Part shown: piece after piece, positions 54,040 through 64,000 of the stretch | How the letters are laid out: each line of letters starts with the position of its first letter | Numbering within the stretch: the stretch's first letter is position 1 | Source of the DNA: Platycnemis pennipes | Taxonomy: Eukaryota; Arthropoda; Insecta; Odonata; Platycnemididae | Length of the DNA stretch: 64,000 bases | Direction: 5' to 3' | Assembly: GCA_933228895.1 (NCBI GenBank) | Contig: OW121858.1 | Span: 34,309,859 to 34,373,858 of the forward strand | Translations under genes and position numbers: made by a program | Notes under the pieces: model-generated | What the model saw: the letters and a program-made list of their open reading frames with translations, nothing else | Told to the model about the DNA's origin: nothing | The model's database searches: none

Positions 54040-54790
54040 AGCAAGGCGATATTAATATCGCTTGAATACATCGCGTTTCCAATATCGCACTATGATATAA
54101 AATTGATATCGCTGAGGCGTGATATATCGGTTTCGCGATATATTTTGGAAATAACGTGATATCGGTTGATATTGGAACATCGACATATCGTCATCTCGGG
54201 ATATAGTGATATTTTACACATCGGAATATATTCATATCAAGATGCTCTCATGTCGTGATATTTTACGTGTCAGGATATCGTCCTATCGGGATATTGTTGT
54301 ATCGAGGTATCGTGATATTTCATGTATCGGGATATCGCCATATTGGGATATCGCCATATCGAGATACAGTCATATCGGGGGTATAGTCATATCGGGGGTA
54401 TCGTCATATCGGGATATCGCCATATCGGGATATCGTCATATCGAGGGTATCGTTATATCGGGATATCGCCATATCGAGATATAGTCATATCGGGGGTATC
54501 GTCATATCGAGATATAGTCATATCGGGGGTATCGTCATATCGGGATATCGTCATATCGGGATATAGTCATATCGGGATATAATTATATCGGGGATATCGT
54601 CATATCGGGATGTCGACATATCGGGATATAGTCATATCGTGATATTTAATGTATCGGGATATCGACATATCGGGATATCGTCATATCGCGATTTTTAACA
54701 TGTCGGGATAACGTCATATAGCGATATTTTACATATCGTTATGTTTTACATATCGCGATATCAACATTTCGTGATATCGACAAAGTACGA
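54040..54790. repeat. CATATCGGGATATCG minisatellite
   Basis: Dozens of short units of ATATCGTCATATCGGG and ATATCGCCATATCGAG, 15-17 bases each, with TGATATTTTACATATC-like variants at the edges. The left edge (GGCGATATTAATATCGCTTG, TATATCGGTTTCGCGATATA) resembles the ends of the two smaller units at 59614-60030, so the array seems to have grown inside that element type. Frames of about 90 codons in it are repeat artefacts. Confidence 0.92.
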
Positions 54791-55394
54791 TACCGGGATA
54801 TCGTCACATCGTGTTTCGAAACATCGCGTCCGCTGCCGTTCTAACATCGCGTCGCCACATCCAGCGCGCATCGAACATCGCAGGCAATGATATCGTTGCA
54901 TCGCACGAAACCACGCAAACAGCGACGAAGAACGAGTTCCAGACGATTCATCGCTCCGCGAGATCCGTTCGCGACCCGAGACCCGATCTCGACCGACTCG
55001 TTCATATCCCGACCGGATCGTGAGCTTCGTGACACACAAGGAAATGAAGCGAGTGTTTTTTTTTTTATTTTCTTTTTTTTATAGAGTGTGGCTTCCTCTC
55101 CCGAAGCCACCCTCTCCGGTTACGTCACGTGACCTTGATTTCCTTCCCCCCCTCCTCCTTAAGAGTCCCCACAACCGTTAGTTTTTCCTCAAGGATGAGA
55201 AGGAGACGAAGCAAGTAAGCTGAGCCCCGGAAAGGAAGCTAAGGGAACTTGTGCCAAGGAAAAGGCTTCTCTTCCTTAGGAGAGAGCGTTGGGGAAGGTG
55301 TGCGATCCGACTTGAGGCAGTTTTACGCGCTCATATTGATACTGCGCAGGTTCATGCGAGGAACCTTGCGCAAGAAACATTGCTGCGCCAGTTA
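54791..55394. other. Unassigned, GC-rich
   Basis: GC- and CpG-rich between about 54790 and 55020 and again at 55080-55400. No exon recognised. A block at 55330-55390 (ATACTGCGCAGGTTCATGCG, CTTGCGCAAGAAACATTGCT) recurs inverted at about 57855-57915, marking another repeat family. Confidence 0.4.
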
Positions 55395-56140
55395 TTAAGG
55401 ATGTTGGCTCGCGACTGCTTGAGTCAAGTTGTCTGAGGCATCTTATTAATTGAGTACGAGTAATATATGCCTGCTAAGTGATCCTAACTTCACAAAGAAA
55501 ATTACCTAAGCTATTAAAGTCTTGAGTATCACAAGAAATACGACGGAAAGTCGAAGGATGTATTTTTTCTGATTATTTTAATCAGCTAGACGATGGAGTC
55601 AATTCAGCATTTACTTTAAAGAAATAAATTCATGTACTCCATGAATTTACTAATTTATAACACAAGAATATAACTATATAACGTTATGTTATAATATTTT
55701 TCTGAAATATGCTTTAATATCTCATCGGTAATGATATTATTCATACGCCATGCATTTTGGCTAGAGCGAAAGCAGTGCCTCTTGAAGACAACTAAAGCAT
55801 TTCGTCTGCTATAAGCGTAGAAATTGTTGGATTTGGCGAAAAATACGGTGGGTTGATGCCTTTTGTTTTTCGTGTCATTTTATTCCTAGTGAAATTACGC
55901 ATAAAATATCAGTTTTTTACACAAAAATGACATGTCACTATGGTATTTTTAAACGTTATATTCCCATGTGACAGCCATTCTCGCCGTTAATCGTATGTGA
56001 TTTCGGATGCAATTTGTGCATAAAGTAGTATGGGTTGGTGTAATTATCTTTACTTTATTATACAGAGGAAATTTAGTTCTATAAGTGCTGAAAATATAAA
56101 AAAATGACATGACTTTCACTTTTCGGGTCAACCTCGTTAA
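55395..56140 (+). mobile_element. MITE family A copy 4
   Basis: TTAAGGATGTTGGCTCGCGA to TCGGGTCAACCTCGTTAA, TTAA at both ends. All family landmarks present; about 746 bp. Confidence 0.93.
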
Positions 56141-56342
56141 AGTCCGTTTTACACGGAGACGTTGAAACTGCGCAAGTTGTCGTTGTTGTTCCGTTGTTGA
56201 GAAGTCGTCTGCGAAAGTCATTGTGACGTATTAAATGGCGAGGACGCTTGCTTTTTGACAGCTTTATCACGGTGCATTATGTCGGATATAATTATGTCAG
56301 TATTACAATATGGGTACCATTCAGTAGCGATAGATAAAGGTG
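56141..56342. other. Fragment sharing the GCGCAAGTTG block
   Basis: GTCCGTTTTACACGGAGACG, TTGAAACTGCGCAAGTTGTC and AGAAGTCGTCTGCGAAAGTC match 53674-53757. The rest is unassigned. Confidence 0.5.
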
Positions 56343-57345
56343 AGTTTACACGTAGCAGTTCACTACTATGTTATAGTCAACTGCTTAAACAACTGTTAAG
56401 CCCCACTCGCATGTGTAAATAGCAACTGCGATCCGAGTTCAGGTATCGATACTGGACACATGTATCGAACACTATCGATCCTAGTTCGAGCTATTAAACA
56501 GCGTTTACACGTAGCAGTTCACTGCTATGTTATAGTCAACTGCTTAAACAACTGTTAAGCCCTACTCGCATGTGTAAATAGCACTGCGATGCGAGTTCAG
56601 GTCGATACTGGACAAGTATATCGAACACTATCGATCCTAGTTCGAGCTATTAAGCAGCGTTTACACGTAGCAGTTCACTGCTATGTTATAGTCAACTGCT
56701 AACAACTGTTATGTCCTACTCGCATGTGTAAATAGCAACTGCGATGCGAGTTCAGGTCGATACTGGACAAGTATATCGAACACTATCGATCCTAGTTCGA
56801 GCTATTAAACAGCGTTTACACGTAGCAGTTCACTGCTATGTTATAGTCAACTGCTAACAACTGTTATGTCCTACTCGCATGTGTAAATAGCACTGCGATC
56901 CGAGTTCAGGTATCGATACCGGACACATGTCGAAACTATCGACCCACATTCGAGCTATTAGCAAAGTAGAAGCCGGTCTACTCTCTAAGCGGAAATGTAT
57001 CCAACACATTTGCAACAATCGCCAACGGAAAGCAATACACGACGGAATTTGGATATAATGACAAGGATATCCTTTCCCAAAAGGGGAGATTATACTCTTT
57101 TTAAAGAATGGGAACAAAAGATAATCGTAAATGGAACTCATTGCATGAAGAATTTCATAAAATTTTAAGGATCAATCAATATTGAAGTAAAACTTTTTTC
57201 ATTTGTCATGACAACGCCTTAAATAGCGGCCATAAGCTGCATAGAAGTTGGTGCAGACGCATCATAGCAGTAACGATATATCGATATATCGCGCATCTCG
57301 CGAATGTAATAGCAGTCAACTGCTACGTGTATACGCAGCTCAATA
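56343..57345 (+). mobile_element. MITE family H copy 2 with a four-fold tandem left end
   Basis: The left end TTTACACGTAGCAGTTCACT is repeated head to tail: the GCGTTTACACGTAG start is found at 56343 (degenerate), 56501, 56657 and 56812, spaced about 156 bp. Each unit includes CAACTGTTAAGCCCTACTCG, GTAAATAGCA and GAACACTATCGATCCTAGTT. Only the last leads into the rest of the element (TCTAAGCGGAAATGTATCCA, CCCAAAAGGGGAGATTATAC) and the right end CAGTCAACTGCTACGTGTAT. Confidence 0.87.
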
Positions 57346-57708
57346 CCGTCAAATATATCGCAGAACGTCAAGATCTGTTAAGTAGCAATAAATTGGATGT
57401 TAAAGATGCGATAAATTACCACCACTTTTAAAATATGTTTTCCAGCCATAGTCTAAACATATAATAGTGGAGACCCTAGTCCCGTATACTTAGCCCAAAA
57501 TTTGCACCACAAACGAACGGCTGTGGGCCAAGATAACGAGTCCTTCCTTCACGCACGAATTTTAAGCAGCTTCCACGTGATTAATTACCCATAATTCATC
57601 ATTATCGCACTTTATTCACTACCTAAGGAGTTGAGTGCAAAAAAAAACACCCAACTCAATCGTCACAAAACCTATTTTAATCGCCATAATTCCCCAGGCA
57701 GTTCTTTG
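57346..57708. other. Unassigned
   Basis: AT-rich, no recognised gene or repeat. Confidence 0.5.
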
Positions 57709-58433
57709 CCGCTACATCTGCACCATCTAGTGAGAGAAATATAAACTTCAAACTTGCGCGCGAACGCGTGTACTATCCGATTAGAACAATTCTAATTCTA
57801 ATTTGTTACACGCATTCGTTCGCGCAGTGGCGCTGTCTCTACGCGCATTGTCGCTTCACACGGCGCAGCAATATTTCTTGCGCAAGTGTTATCGCATGAA
57901 CCTGTGCAGTATAGATGACCGTGCAAAACGGCCTTCTTTAACTTTAATGTGATATTAATGGTCCAGTCCACCATAGTAAGTTGAAGTTCGCAAATTATTT
58001 CGAATGTCACCAGTGAAAATTATTAATATTAAATATTATTTAAGAGATTAAGCAAAAATTTAAAACTGGTCTAACTATTATTACAAATTTAAGTCATTTA
58101 ATAGACTGTTTATACGCTAACATAAGTATATTAACCGTATATATAGTACCGTCCATTTACAAATCTTGCCGATCTTCGCTGCACACGTTCAAGTTCGTTA
58201 TTTAGACCGATTTCGTAGGGATCTCATAATACCCTGTCAGGGTATTCCAAATGAGGTCTTACAAGGGAATTAAGAAGCTGATTTCCTTAAAGACTAGCGA
58301 GTAGGGACAGCGCCAAATGCGCGTACGACTGCGTGAAGTGAATCAGAATTAAGATTTTCTAATCCGATAGTAACTGCGTTCGCGCGCAAATTTGAAGTTT
58401 TTATTTCTCTCACTAGATGGTGCAGATGTAGCG
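57709..58433. mobile_element. Fold-back element with about 125-bp inverted ends around a LINE fragment
   Basis: CCGCTACATCTGCACCATCT and AGTGAGAGAAATATAAACTT, CTTGCGCGCGAACGC and TCCGATTAGAA on the left match the inverted right end (58308-58433) with few differences. The right arm keeps AGAATTAAGATTTTCTAATC where the left has an internal ATTCTAATTCTAATTTG. Between the arms lies a minus-strand LINE fragment and a GCGCAAG block. Confidence 0.8.
57948..58275 (-). pseudogene. LINE ORF2 C-terminal fragment inside the fold-back
   Basis: The minus strand encodes VRPHLEYPDRVL, one stop, DPYEIGLNNELERVQRRSA, then decayed sequence and FEIICELQLTMVDWTIN. The order VRPHLEY, DPY and LERVQRRSA is the Jockey/CR1-type RT C-terminal signature, and this copy lacks the hAT found in the homologous copy at 22-24 kb. 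Stops and frameshifts make it dead. Confidence 0.75.
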
Positions 58434-58439
58434 GCTACC

Positions 58440-58603
58440 ACAACGTGTAATGCAATAGCATCATACTCTTACAATTATTGTGTACTATCGGACTATAGAT
58501 GAATTTCCATGCATTGTTTATTTTTCTGAATTTTCATTGAATGACACCTCTTTTTACGAGGTTTTGATGCGCGGAGTCAAGCATGGAACCTCTTTCAGAA
58601 GAG
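58440..58603 (-). mobile_element. MITE family C terminal fragment
   Basis: CAACGTGTAATGCAATAGCA, TCTTACAATTATTGTGTACT and GCGCGGAGTCAAGCATGGAA CCTC match the terminal 160 bp of family C in reverse. Confidence 0.75.
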
Positions 58604-58669
58604 AGAAATGTTTCAAATGGCGCGAAAACTGTTGCATGCCGGTTAAGTTGCGCTGTCCTATTCGAAAGA

Positions 58670-59409
58670 TTAAGGAGGTTGGCTCGCGACTGCTTGAGTC
58701 AAGTCGTCTGAGGAATCTTATTAATTTAAGTACGAGTATATATGCCTGCTAAGTGATCCTTACTTCACAAAGAAAATTACCTAAGCTATTGAAAGTCATA
58801 AGTATCACAAGAAATGCGATGTAAAGTCGAAGGATTTCTTTTTTATGATAATTTTAATCAGTTCGACGATGGAGTCAATTCAGCATTTACTTTAAAGAAA
58901 TAAATTCATGTACTCAATGAATTTACTAATGTATAACACCAGAATATCAAACATTATGTTATAATATTTTTCTGAAATATGCTTTAATATCTCATTAGTA
59001 ATGATATTATTCATACGCCATACATTTTGGAAACAGCGACCGCAGCGCCACTTGAAGACAACTATTTTGTCTGCTACAAGCGCAGAAATTGGTTGATTAA
59101 GCGAAAAATATGGTGGGTTGATGCCTTTATTTTCATGTCATTTTATTCCTTGTGAAATTACGCATAAAATATCAGTTTTTTTGCGAAAATAACATGTCTT
59201 CACTATGGTATGTTTTTTACGTTATATTCCCATGAATATGGCCTTTGTCGCCGTTAATCGCATGTAATTTCAAATGCAATTAGTGGAAAAAGGAGTATGG
59301 GTTGGTATAATTATCTTTGCTTTATTAGGCAGAGGAACTTTAGTTCTATAAGTGCTGAAAATATGAACAAAAATGACATGACTTTCACTTTTCGGATCAA
59401 CCTCGTTAA
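58670..59409 (+). mobile_element. MITE family A copy 5
   Basis: TTAAGGAGGTTGGCTCGCGA to TCGGATCAACCTCGTTAA, 740 bp, TTAA at both ends. It has a 7-bp loss near 58948 but is otherwise complete. Confidence 0.94.
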
Positions 59410-59613
59410 ACAGATGCCGAGCTGGGGAGCGCAGAGATTGCCTATACTAGGGCAGCAACAGAGGAGGGATTCATATGAAAAGGCCGTTGGGTGTTCACTG
59501 GTTACGCCTCCTTGTCTATAAAAGGCGTTCTCCCGTCATGCACCGGGCACGCCTTGGTTCTCGAAAGCGAAGAGGCTATGGGATGGAAAACATTCCAACT
59601 AGAAGAGGCATAG
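59410..59613. other. Unassigned
   Basis: A frame running from the family A end to 59521 has no recognisable features. GGCGTTCTCCCGTCATGCAC follows. Nothing assigned. Confidence 0.45.
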
Positions 59614-60030
59614 CAGTAAGGCTGAGCGATATGCTGATTTGAATATCGCGCGACGATATCATTCTGATATCGCGCTTCCGCCGAAAAATCGGTTTCGCGA
59701 TATAAATAGGAAATATCGACATATCGGGATATCGGATTTCGACATATCGGGATATCGGATATCGAAGTATCGGGATATCGACATATCGAGATATCGACAT
59801 ATCGTATCTGTATCTTTGAGGCATAGCAGTAGGACTGTGCAATACGCTGCTTTGAATATCGGGCGACGATATCATTCTGATATCACGCATCCGCCGATAT
59901 TACGGTTTTGCGATACAAATAGGAAATATCGGGATATCGACATATCGGGATATCGACAATCGGGATATCGACATATCGAGATAACTGATATCGACATATC
60001 GAGATATCGAAATATCGCACCTATATCTTT
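59614..60030. repeat. Two CGATATCG-rich units in tandem
   Basis: Each starts GCATAGCAGTA(A/G)G(G/A)CTG(A/T)GC and continues GAATATCGCGCGACGATATC-like sequence, ATTCTGATATC and runs of ATATCGACATATCGGG. Unit starts lie at about 59608 and 59820. The related long array is at 54040-54790. The 137- and 104-codon frames here are repeat products. Confidence 0.85.
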
Positions 60031-60031
60031 C

Positions 60032-60592
60032 TTAAGGCGCGTTTACACGTAGCATTTGTCTGCTATGATAGAGTCAACTGCTAACAGCTATTAAGCCCCA
60101 CTCGCATACGTAAATAGCAACTGCGATGCGTGTTCAGGTCGATACTGGACATATAAATCGAACACTATCGATCCTAGTTCGAGCTATTAGCAAAGTTGAA
60201 GCCAGTCCACTCTCTAAGCGGAAATGTATCCAACACAATCGCTACAATCGCCAACGGAAAGCAATACATCTTTTCATCTGATATACCGGGAATTTGGATA
60301 TAATAATAAAAAAAGGATATCCCTCCCCAAAAGGGGAGATTCTACTCTTTTTAAAGAATTGGAACAAAAGATAATCGTCAATTGAATTTATTGCTTGATG
60401 AATTTGATGAAAATTTAAGCGAAATTCATTATTAAAATAAAATGCTTTTAATTTGTTGTGGCAACGCCTAAATAGCGGCTTTAAGCTGCATAAAAGTTAA
60501 CGCAGACGCATCATAGCAGTGGCGATATATCGATACATCGCGCATCTCGCGACTGTCATAGCAGTCAACTGCTACGTGTAAACGCTGCTTAA
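60032..60592 (+). mobile_element. MITE family H copy 3, complete
   Basis: TTAAGGCGCGTTTACACGTA at the left and CTACGTGTAAACGCTGCTTAA at the right (split as CTACGTGTAAACGCTGCTT plus AA), TTAA at each end. Interior as in the other H copies (CTCTAAGCGGAAATGTATCC, CTCCCCAAAAGGGGAGATTC). Confidence 0.87.
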
Positions 60593-61015
60593 GCGGCTTA
60601 AAGCTGCTAGCTCGGTGTTGTCATAACAAAGAAAAAGCGTTCGATGTCGCTCAGTGATTTATGCTTAAATTTTCATGAACTACGTCAAGCAATGAAATCC
60701 ATCGGCATTTATTTTACTTACCAATTCTTTTAAGGGTAGAATCTTCCCTTAAAGAAGGGATATCATTGTTATTTTGTCCAAATTCCCGGTATATCAGATG
60801 TAGTGCATTGCTTTCCGTTGGCCATGAATCGATTGTATTATTTCCGAATCGAAAGTAGAAGGACTTCAACTTTGGTAATAGCTCGAACTAGGATCGATGG
60901 TGTTCGATTTATATGTCCAGTATCGAACTGAACTCGCATCGCAGTTTCTGTTTACACGTGTGAGTAAGGGCTTAAACAGTTGACTATCACGACAGTCAAC
61001 TGCTACGTGTAAACG
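60593..61015 (-). mobile_element. MITE family H copy 4, inverted against copy 3
   Basis: Starts inside the element (AGCGGCTTAAAGCTGC) and runs to CAGTCAACTGCTACGTGTAA and ACG at the far end, as the reverse complement of copy 3. Together they form a near-palindrome of about 1 kb centred near 60600. Confidence 0.85.
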
Positions 61016-61023
61016 TAAGTACC

Positions 61024-62307
61024 TTAAGGAGGCTCGACCGAATTATGAAGTAGATGTCAATTTTGTGAAAATTTCAGGACACACAATTTATTTTGGCCTT
61101 TCTTTCGATTGGCAATCAAATAATGAGGCCTTTCCATAATATTTTTGAAGAAAAAAGACGTTGAAAATCAGATATTTTAAATTACGTGGTTATACGGCAG
61201 AGCATGGCTCTTGCAGTGAAATTTGCAGATTAATAATGTAAAGAGAAATGTCGTTTCGACGAAAAACTAACATAAGATGCGCAATTTTATGTAGAATCTA
61301 GCATTGCGATAAAGTGCTCGCCTTACCACACTTGTTTAATTGATATTAATACATGTTTCCTCGAGAAAAAGCAGAAAACCCATAGTTACTACATGAAAGT
61401 GGCGCTGCAGTATGTTATTTACATTGGCAACGGTACTTGTGACGGAACGTGCTTACGAAATTAAATTTTCTCACTTAATTTAGGAATATACCTTACCAAG
61501 GTCCATCTTATATTTTTTATGTAATTTAAATATTTCATTGGTTATTGACATGGTGTAATGGGGAACATGCACTATTTTTTATAACTCTTTGAATGTGAAT
61601 TTTATTAGCTAAAATGTGATTGGCGAAGATATTGCTGGAGAATTAAGTTGTGTAACAAAAGATATTACTATTTGAATATTGTACTTTTTCGGCAGTTTAT
61701 TAAAACACGACGTCATCGCATGACGTCACGGCACGGTATCACTATGGGCGTTGTTTATCTGTTGCTATGCGTGGAGGTAGAAATATACCTTACCAAGGTC
61801 CCTCTTATATTTTTTAAGTAATTTAAATATGTCACTGGTCGTTGATATTGGTGTTATTAATACCAATGATTCCAAATGGTAGCAGGAGTTGCAGCGACAT
61901 TGTTGCGAAACAATTTTCAAAAATATGAATATTAATAAAATTCAAAACAAAGAGTTGTATTTGCAAGGGAGTTGTTTATAATTAAGGAAGAAATTATTTA
62001 ACCTATTTTAGAAAACGTATTAGCGGGATTGAGCATGTATTCTCATTTTGTAAATTAAACTTGGCAACAACACGTCAGCCATGTTGTGAAGTCAAAATGA
62101 GTCAAAAAAGAGCTTGTAATAAAAATAGAATTCAACTACAACGTGCTATATAATAGCATCATACTCATATAATTATTGTGTACTTTGTGTTATCACCCTA
62201 TAGATGATTTTCCATATATTGGTGTCTTTCTGGATCGGTATATATTCATTAAATAAAATACAGTTCTTTAACGGGATTTTGGATCGCGATACATGGAACC
62301 TACTTAA
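61024..62307 (-). mobile_element. MITE family C copy interrupted by a family B fragment
   Basis: TTAAGGAGGCTCGACCGAAT on the left, GATACATGGAACCTACTTAA on the right, TTAA at both ends. Collinear with C in reverse except for 61558-61782. The 75 bp before the insertion (AATATACCTTACCAAGGTCC to TTGACATGGTGTAAT) is repeated after it. Confidence 0.9.
61558..61782 (-). mobile_element. MITE family B terminal fragment
   Basis: GGGGAACATGCACTATTTTT through CGACGTCATCGCATGACGTC to GTTGCTATGCGTGGAGGTA, the right 225 bp of B in reverse. Only one B terminus is present; the other side ends abruptly in the repeated family C block. Confidence 0.88.
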
Positions 62308-62691
62308 GTCAAGACGAATGTATCGATGTACATATCGAAATGGGAGTATTAATATCGCCACTTCGACGTGTAAAGGTCCAGCTCCTTATGCATCGGTCTC
62401 ATCTGTAAAACCCGAGTGGTCTCCCTTCCTTAAGAAATTCTATTAAGGGACGTCTTCTTCCCAATAAGAATTCCTCCAGCGTCCGGTCCGAGCCGGTGTC
62501 ATTTCGTCACCTCGTCACGTCCGTGCGGGGCGTGACAGTGACCTACGTGACCAACGGTTACTGTCAATTGACCCCTCTCTCCTCTCAAACAGCCATGTCG
62601 ACACGGCTAACAAGGAGTATTACCGGATTCGAAGCAAAAATGTTGTTCGCCTTAAAAGAATACCCGAAGGATTTGGTCTGAATGATATTAA
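62308..62691. other. Unassigned
   Basis: A 61-codon plus frame (62496-62681) crosses a somewhat GC-richer segment but is not recognisable. No element assigned. Confidence 0.4.
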
Positions 62692-63447
62692 TTAAGGAGG
62701 TTGGCTCGCGACTGCTTGAGTCAAGTTGTCTGAGGAATCTTATTAATTCAAGTACGAGTATATATGCCTGCTAAGTGATCCTTAGTTCACAAAGAAAATT
62801 ATACCTAAGCTATTGAAAGTCATAAGTATCACAAGAAATACGACGGATAGTCGAATGATTTATTTTTTATGATAATTTTAATCAGCTCGACTACGGAGTC
62901 AATTCAGCATTTACTTTAAAGAAATAAATTCATGTACTCAATGAATTTACTAATTTGTAACACCAGAATATTACTATCAAACGTTATGTTATAATACTTT
63001 TCTGAAATATACTATAATATCTCATTAGTAATGATATTATTCATACGCCATACATTTTACATAGAGCTCCACAGCGCCACTTGAAGTAAACTAACGCATT
63101 TCGTCTGCTATAAGCGCATAAATTGGTGGATTTAGCGAAAAATACGGTGGGTTGATGCCTTAGAATGCCTGTTTTTCGTGTGATTTTATTCCTTGTGAAA
63201 TTACGCATAAAATATTACTTTTTTGCAAAAAAATGACATGTCACTATGGTATTTTTAAACGTTATATTCCCATGTGACGGCCATTCTCGCCGTTAATCGT
63301 ACGTAATTTCAAATGCAATTTGTGCAAAAAGGAGTATGGGTTGGTGTAATTATCTTGACTTTAAAAGACAGAGGAACTTTAGTTCTATAAGTGCTGAAAA
63401 TATAAAAAAAATGACACGACTTTAACTTTTCGGATCGACCCCCTTAA
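62692..63447 (+). mobile_element. MITE family A copy 6
   Basis: TTAAGGAGGTTGGCTCGCGA to TCGGATCGACCCCCTTAA, TTAA at both ends, about 756 bp with all landmarks. A small local duplication (GATGCCTTAGAATGCC) is private to this copy. Confidence 0.94.
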
Positions 63448-64000
63448 ATTTTTCCGCTATAGGAGCCACTATAAGGAATATTCATGTGACTCTTAATTAA
63501 CTCTGACCCTTTAACGTGCCTTTTACACTTAAAAATCCTATGTACAGTGTCAACTGGGCAAATAAATCTATTATTATTATAACTCCACACATGAAAATCC
63601 CGTAAAAGAGCTATATGTTATTTGATGAATAATTGCCAATTCAGAAAAATTACCTATATGGAAATTCGCCTATTATATCAGCAAATCCATGAATTATGCA
63701 GCGATACAGCGACCAGATTTTGATAAAAAAAATCGAGCAGCACACCCTCCCAAGTTGATTCTTCCTTTAGTTTGGACCCTTAGGAAACACCTCAAGCCAA
63801 TGAACCAAGAAAAACTACTGTTAGAATAGTTTTTTCAGCCTTTTTTGTCCAAAAAACGAACTAAAAAATTCAGAAATTTTTCGGTTATTCAATCTTCTCA
63901 CATGTATATAATGTTCTCACATGTAATTTTTTTTCATTTTTAATGCGCACACAACACTTTGAAAAGCTCGAAAAGACTTGTACAAGTACCCGTGATGATC
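63448..64000. other. Unassigned; short family C fragment
   Basis: ACATGAAAATCCCGTAAAAG through TTCGCCTAT (about 63588-63672) is a diverged piece of the family C left end. The rest is AT-rich with nothing recognised up to the window edge. Confidence 0.5.

Noticed and set aside
59639..60052. 137-codon frame rich in RYRHIDISR-type repeats
   Set aside because: Product of the CGATATCG-rich repeat; the opposite strand gives an equally long frame (59576-59890).

Overview
This window looks like animal nuclear DNA, most likely from an insect or other arthropod. It is AT-rich and holds one spliced host gene with multi-kilobase introns. Everything else I can recognise is mobile elements and tandem repeats. 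There are no operons, ribosome-binding sites, CRISPR arrays or dense reading frames. The species cannot be named from sequence alone.

Host gene (minus strand, about 3.9-17.6 kb): four coding exons join in frame at consensus GT/AG sites into a complete 179-residue protein with four hydrophobic segments. I read it as a MARVEL-domain (CKLF/CMTM- or plasmolipin-like) membrane protein. Its coding exons are 84-171 bp; its introns are about 4.6, 1.1 and 7.4 kb. The introns hold two hAT-type elements with exact 8-bp target duplications, LINE remnants, MITEs and satellites. Just upstream of the first coding exon lies a 154-bp tandem array in which every unit repeats the 3' end and splice donor of that exon.

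Region 18-34 kb: MITEs, LINE pieces and deep nests. The clearest nests are LINE > hAT > smaller hAT (22-24 kb, with a 41-bp satellite inside the middle hAT) and MITE D > MITE B > a 2,265-bp Tc1/mariner-type transposon with 439-bp inverted repeats, a TA duplication and a truncated transposase (29.0-32.8 kb). Uninterrupted copies of family B elsewhere in the window give the empty site for that transposon.

Region 34-64 kb: no convincing host exon. It holds further copies of five recurring MITE families, an outer/inner nested pair with a Harbinger-like peptide remnant (45.2-47.5 kb), 18-, 56-, 102- and 156-bp tandem arrays, CGATAT-rich arrays, a fold-back element around a LINE fragment (57.7-58.4 kb) and a large palindrome (60.0-61.0 kb).

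Working names for the families. A: about 740 bp, TTAA ends. B: about 765 bp, GGGGAACATGC ends, inserts at AT-rich sites. C: about 980 bp, TTAA ends. D: about 820 bp, GGGTAGTTTCC ends, 3-bp duplication. E: about 400-480 bp, with a G-rich run. H: about 560 bp, TTTACACGTAGCA ends. A, C and a single element at 19.4 kb have different interiors but share TTAAGG(A/T)GG termini, which suggests one transposase source absent from this window. All family assignments come from reading the sequence; no database search was run.
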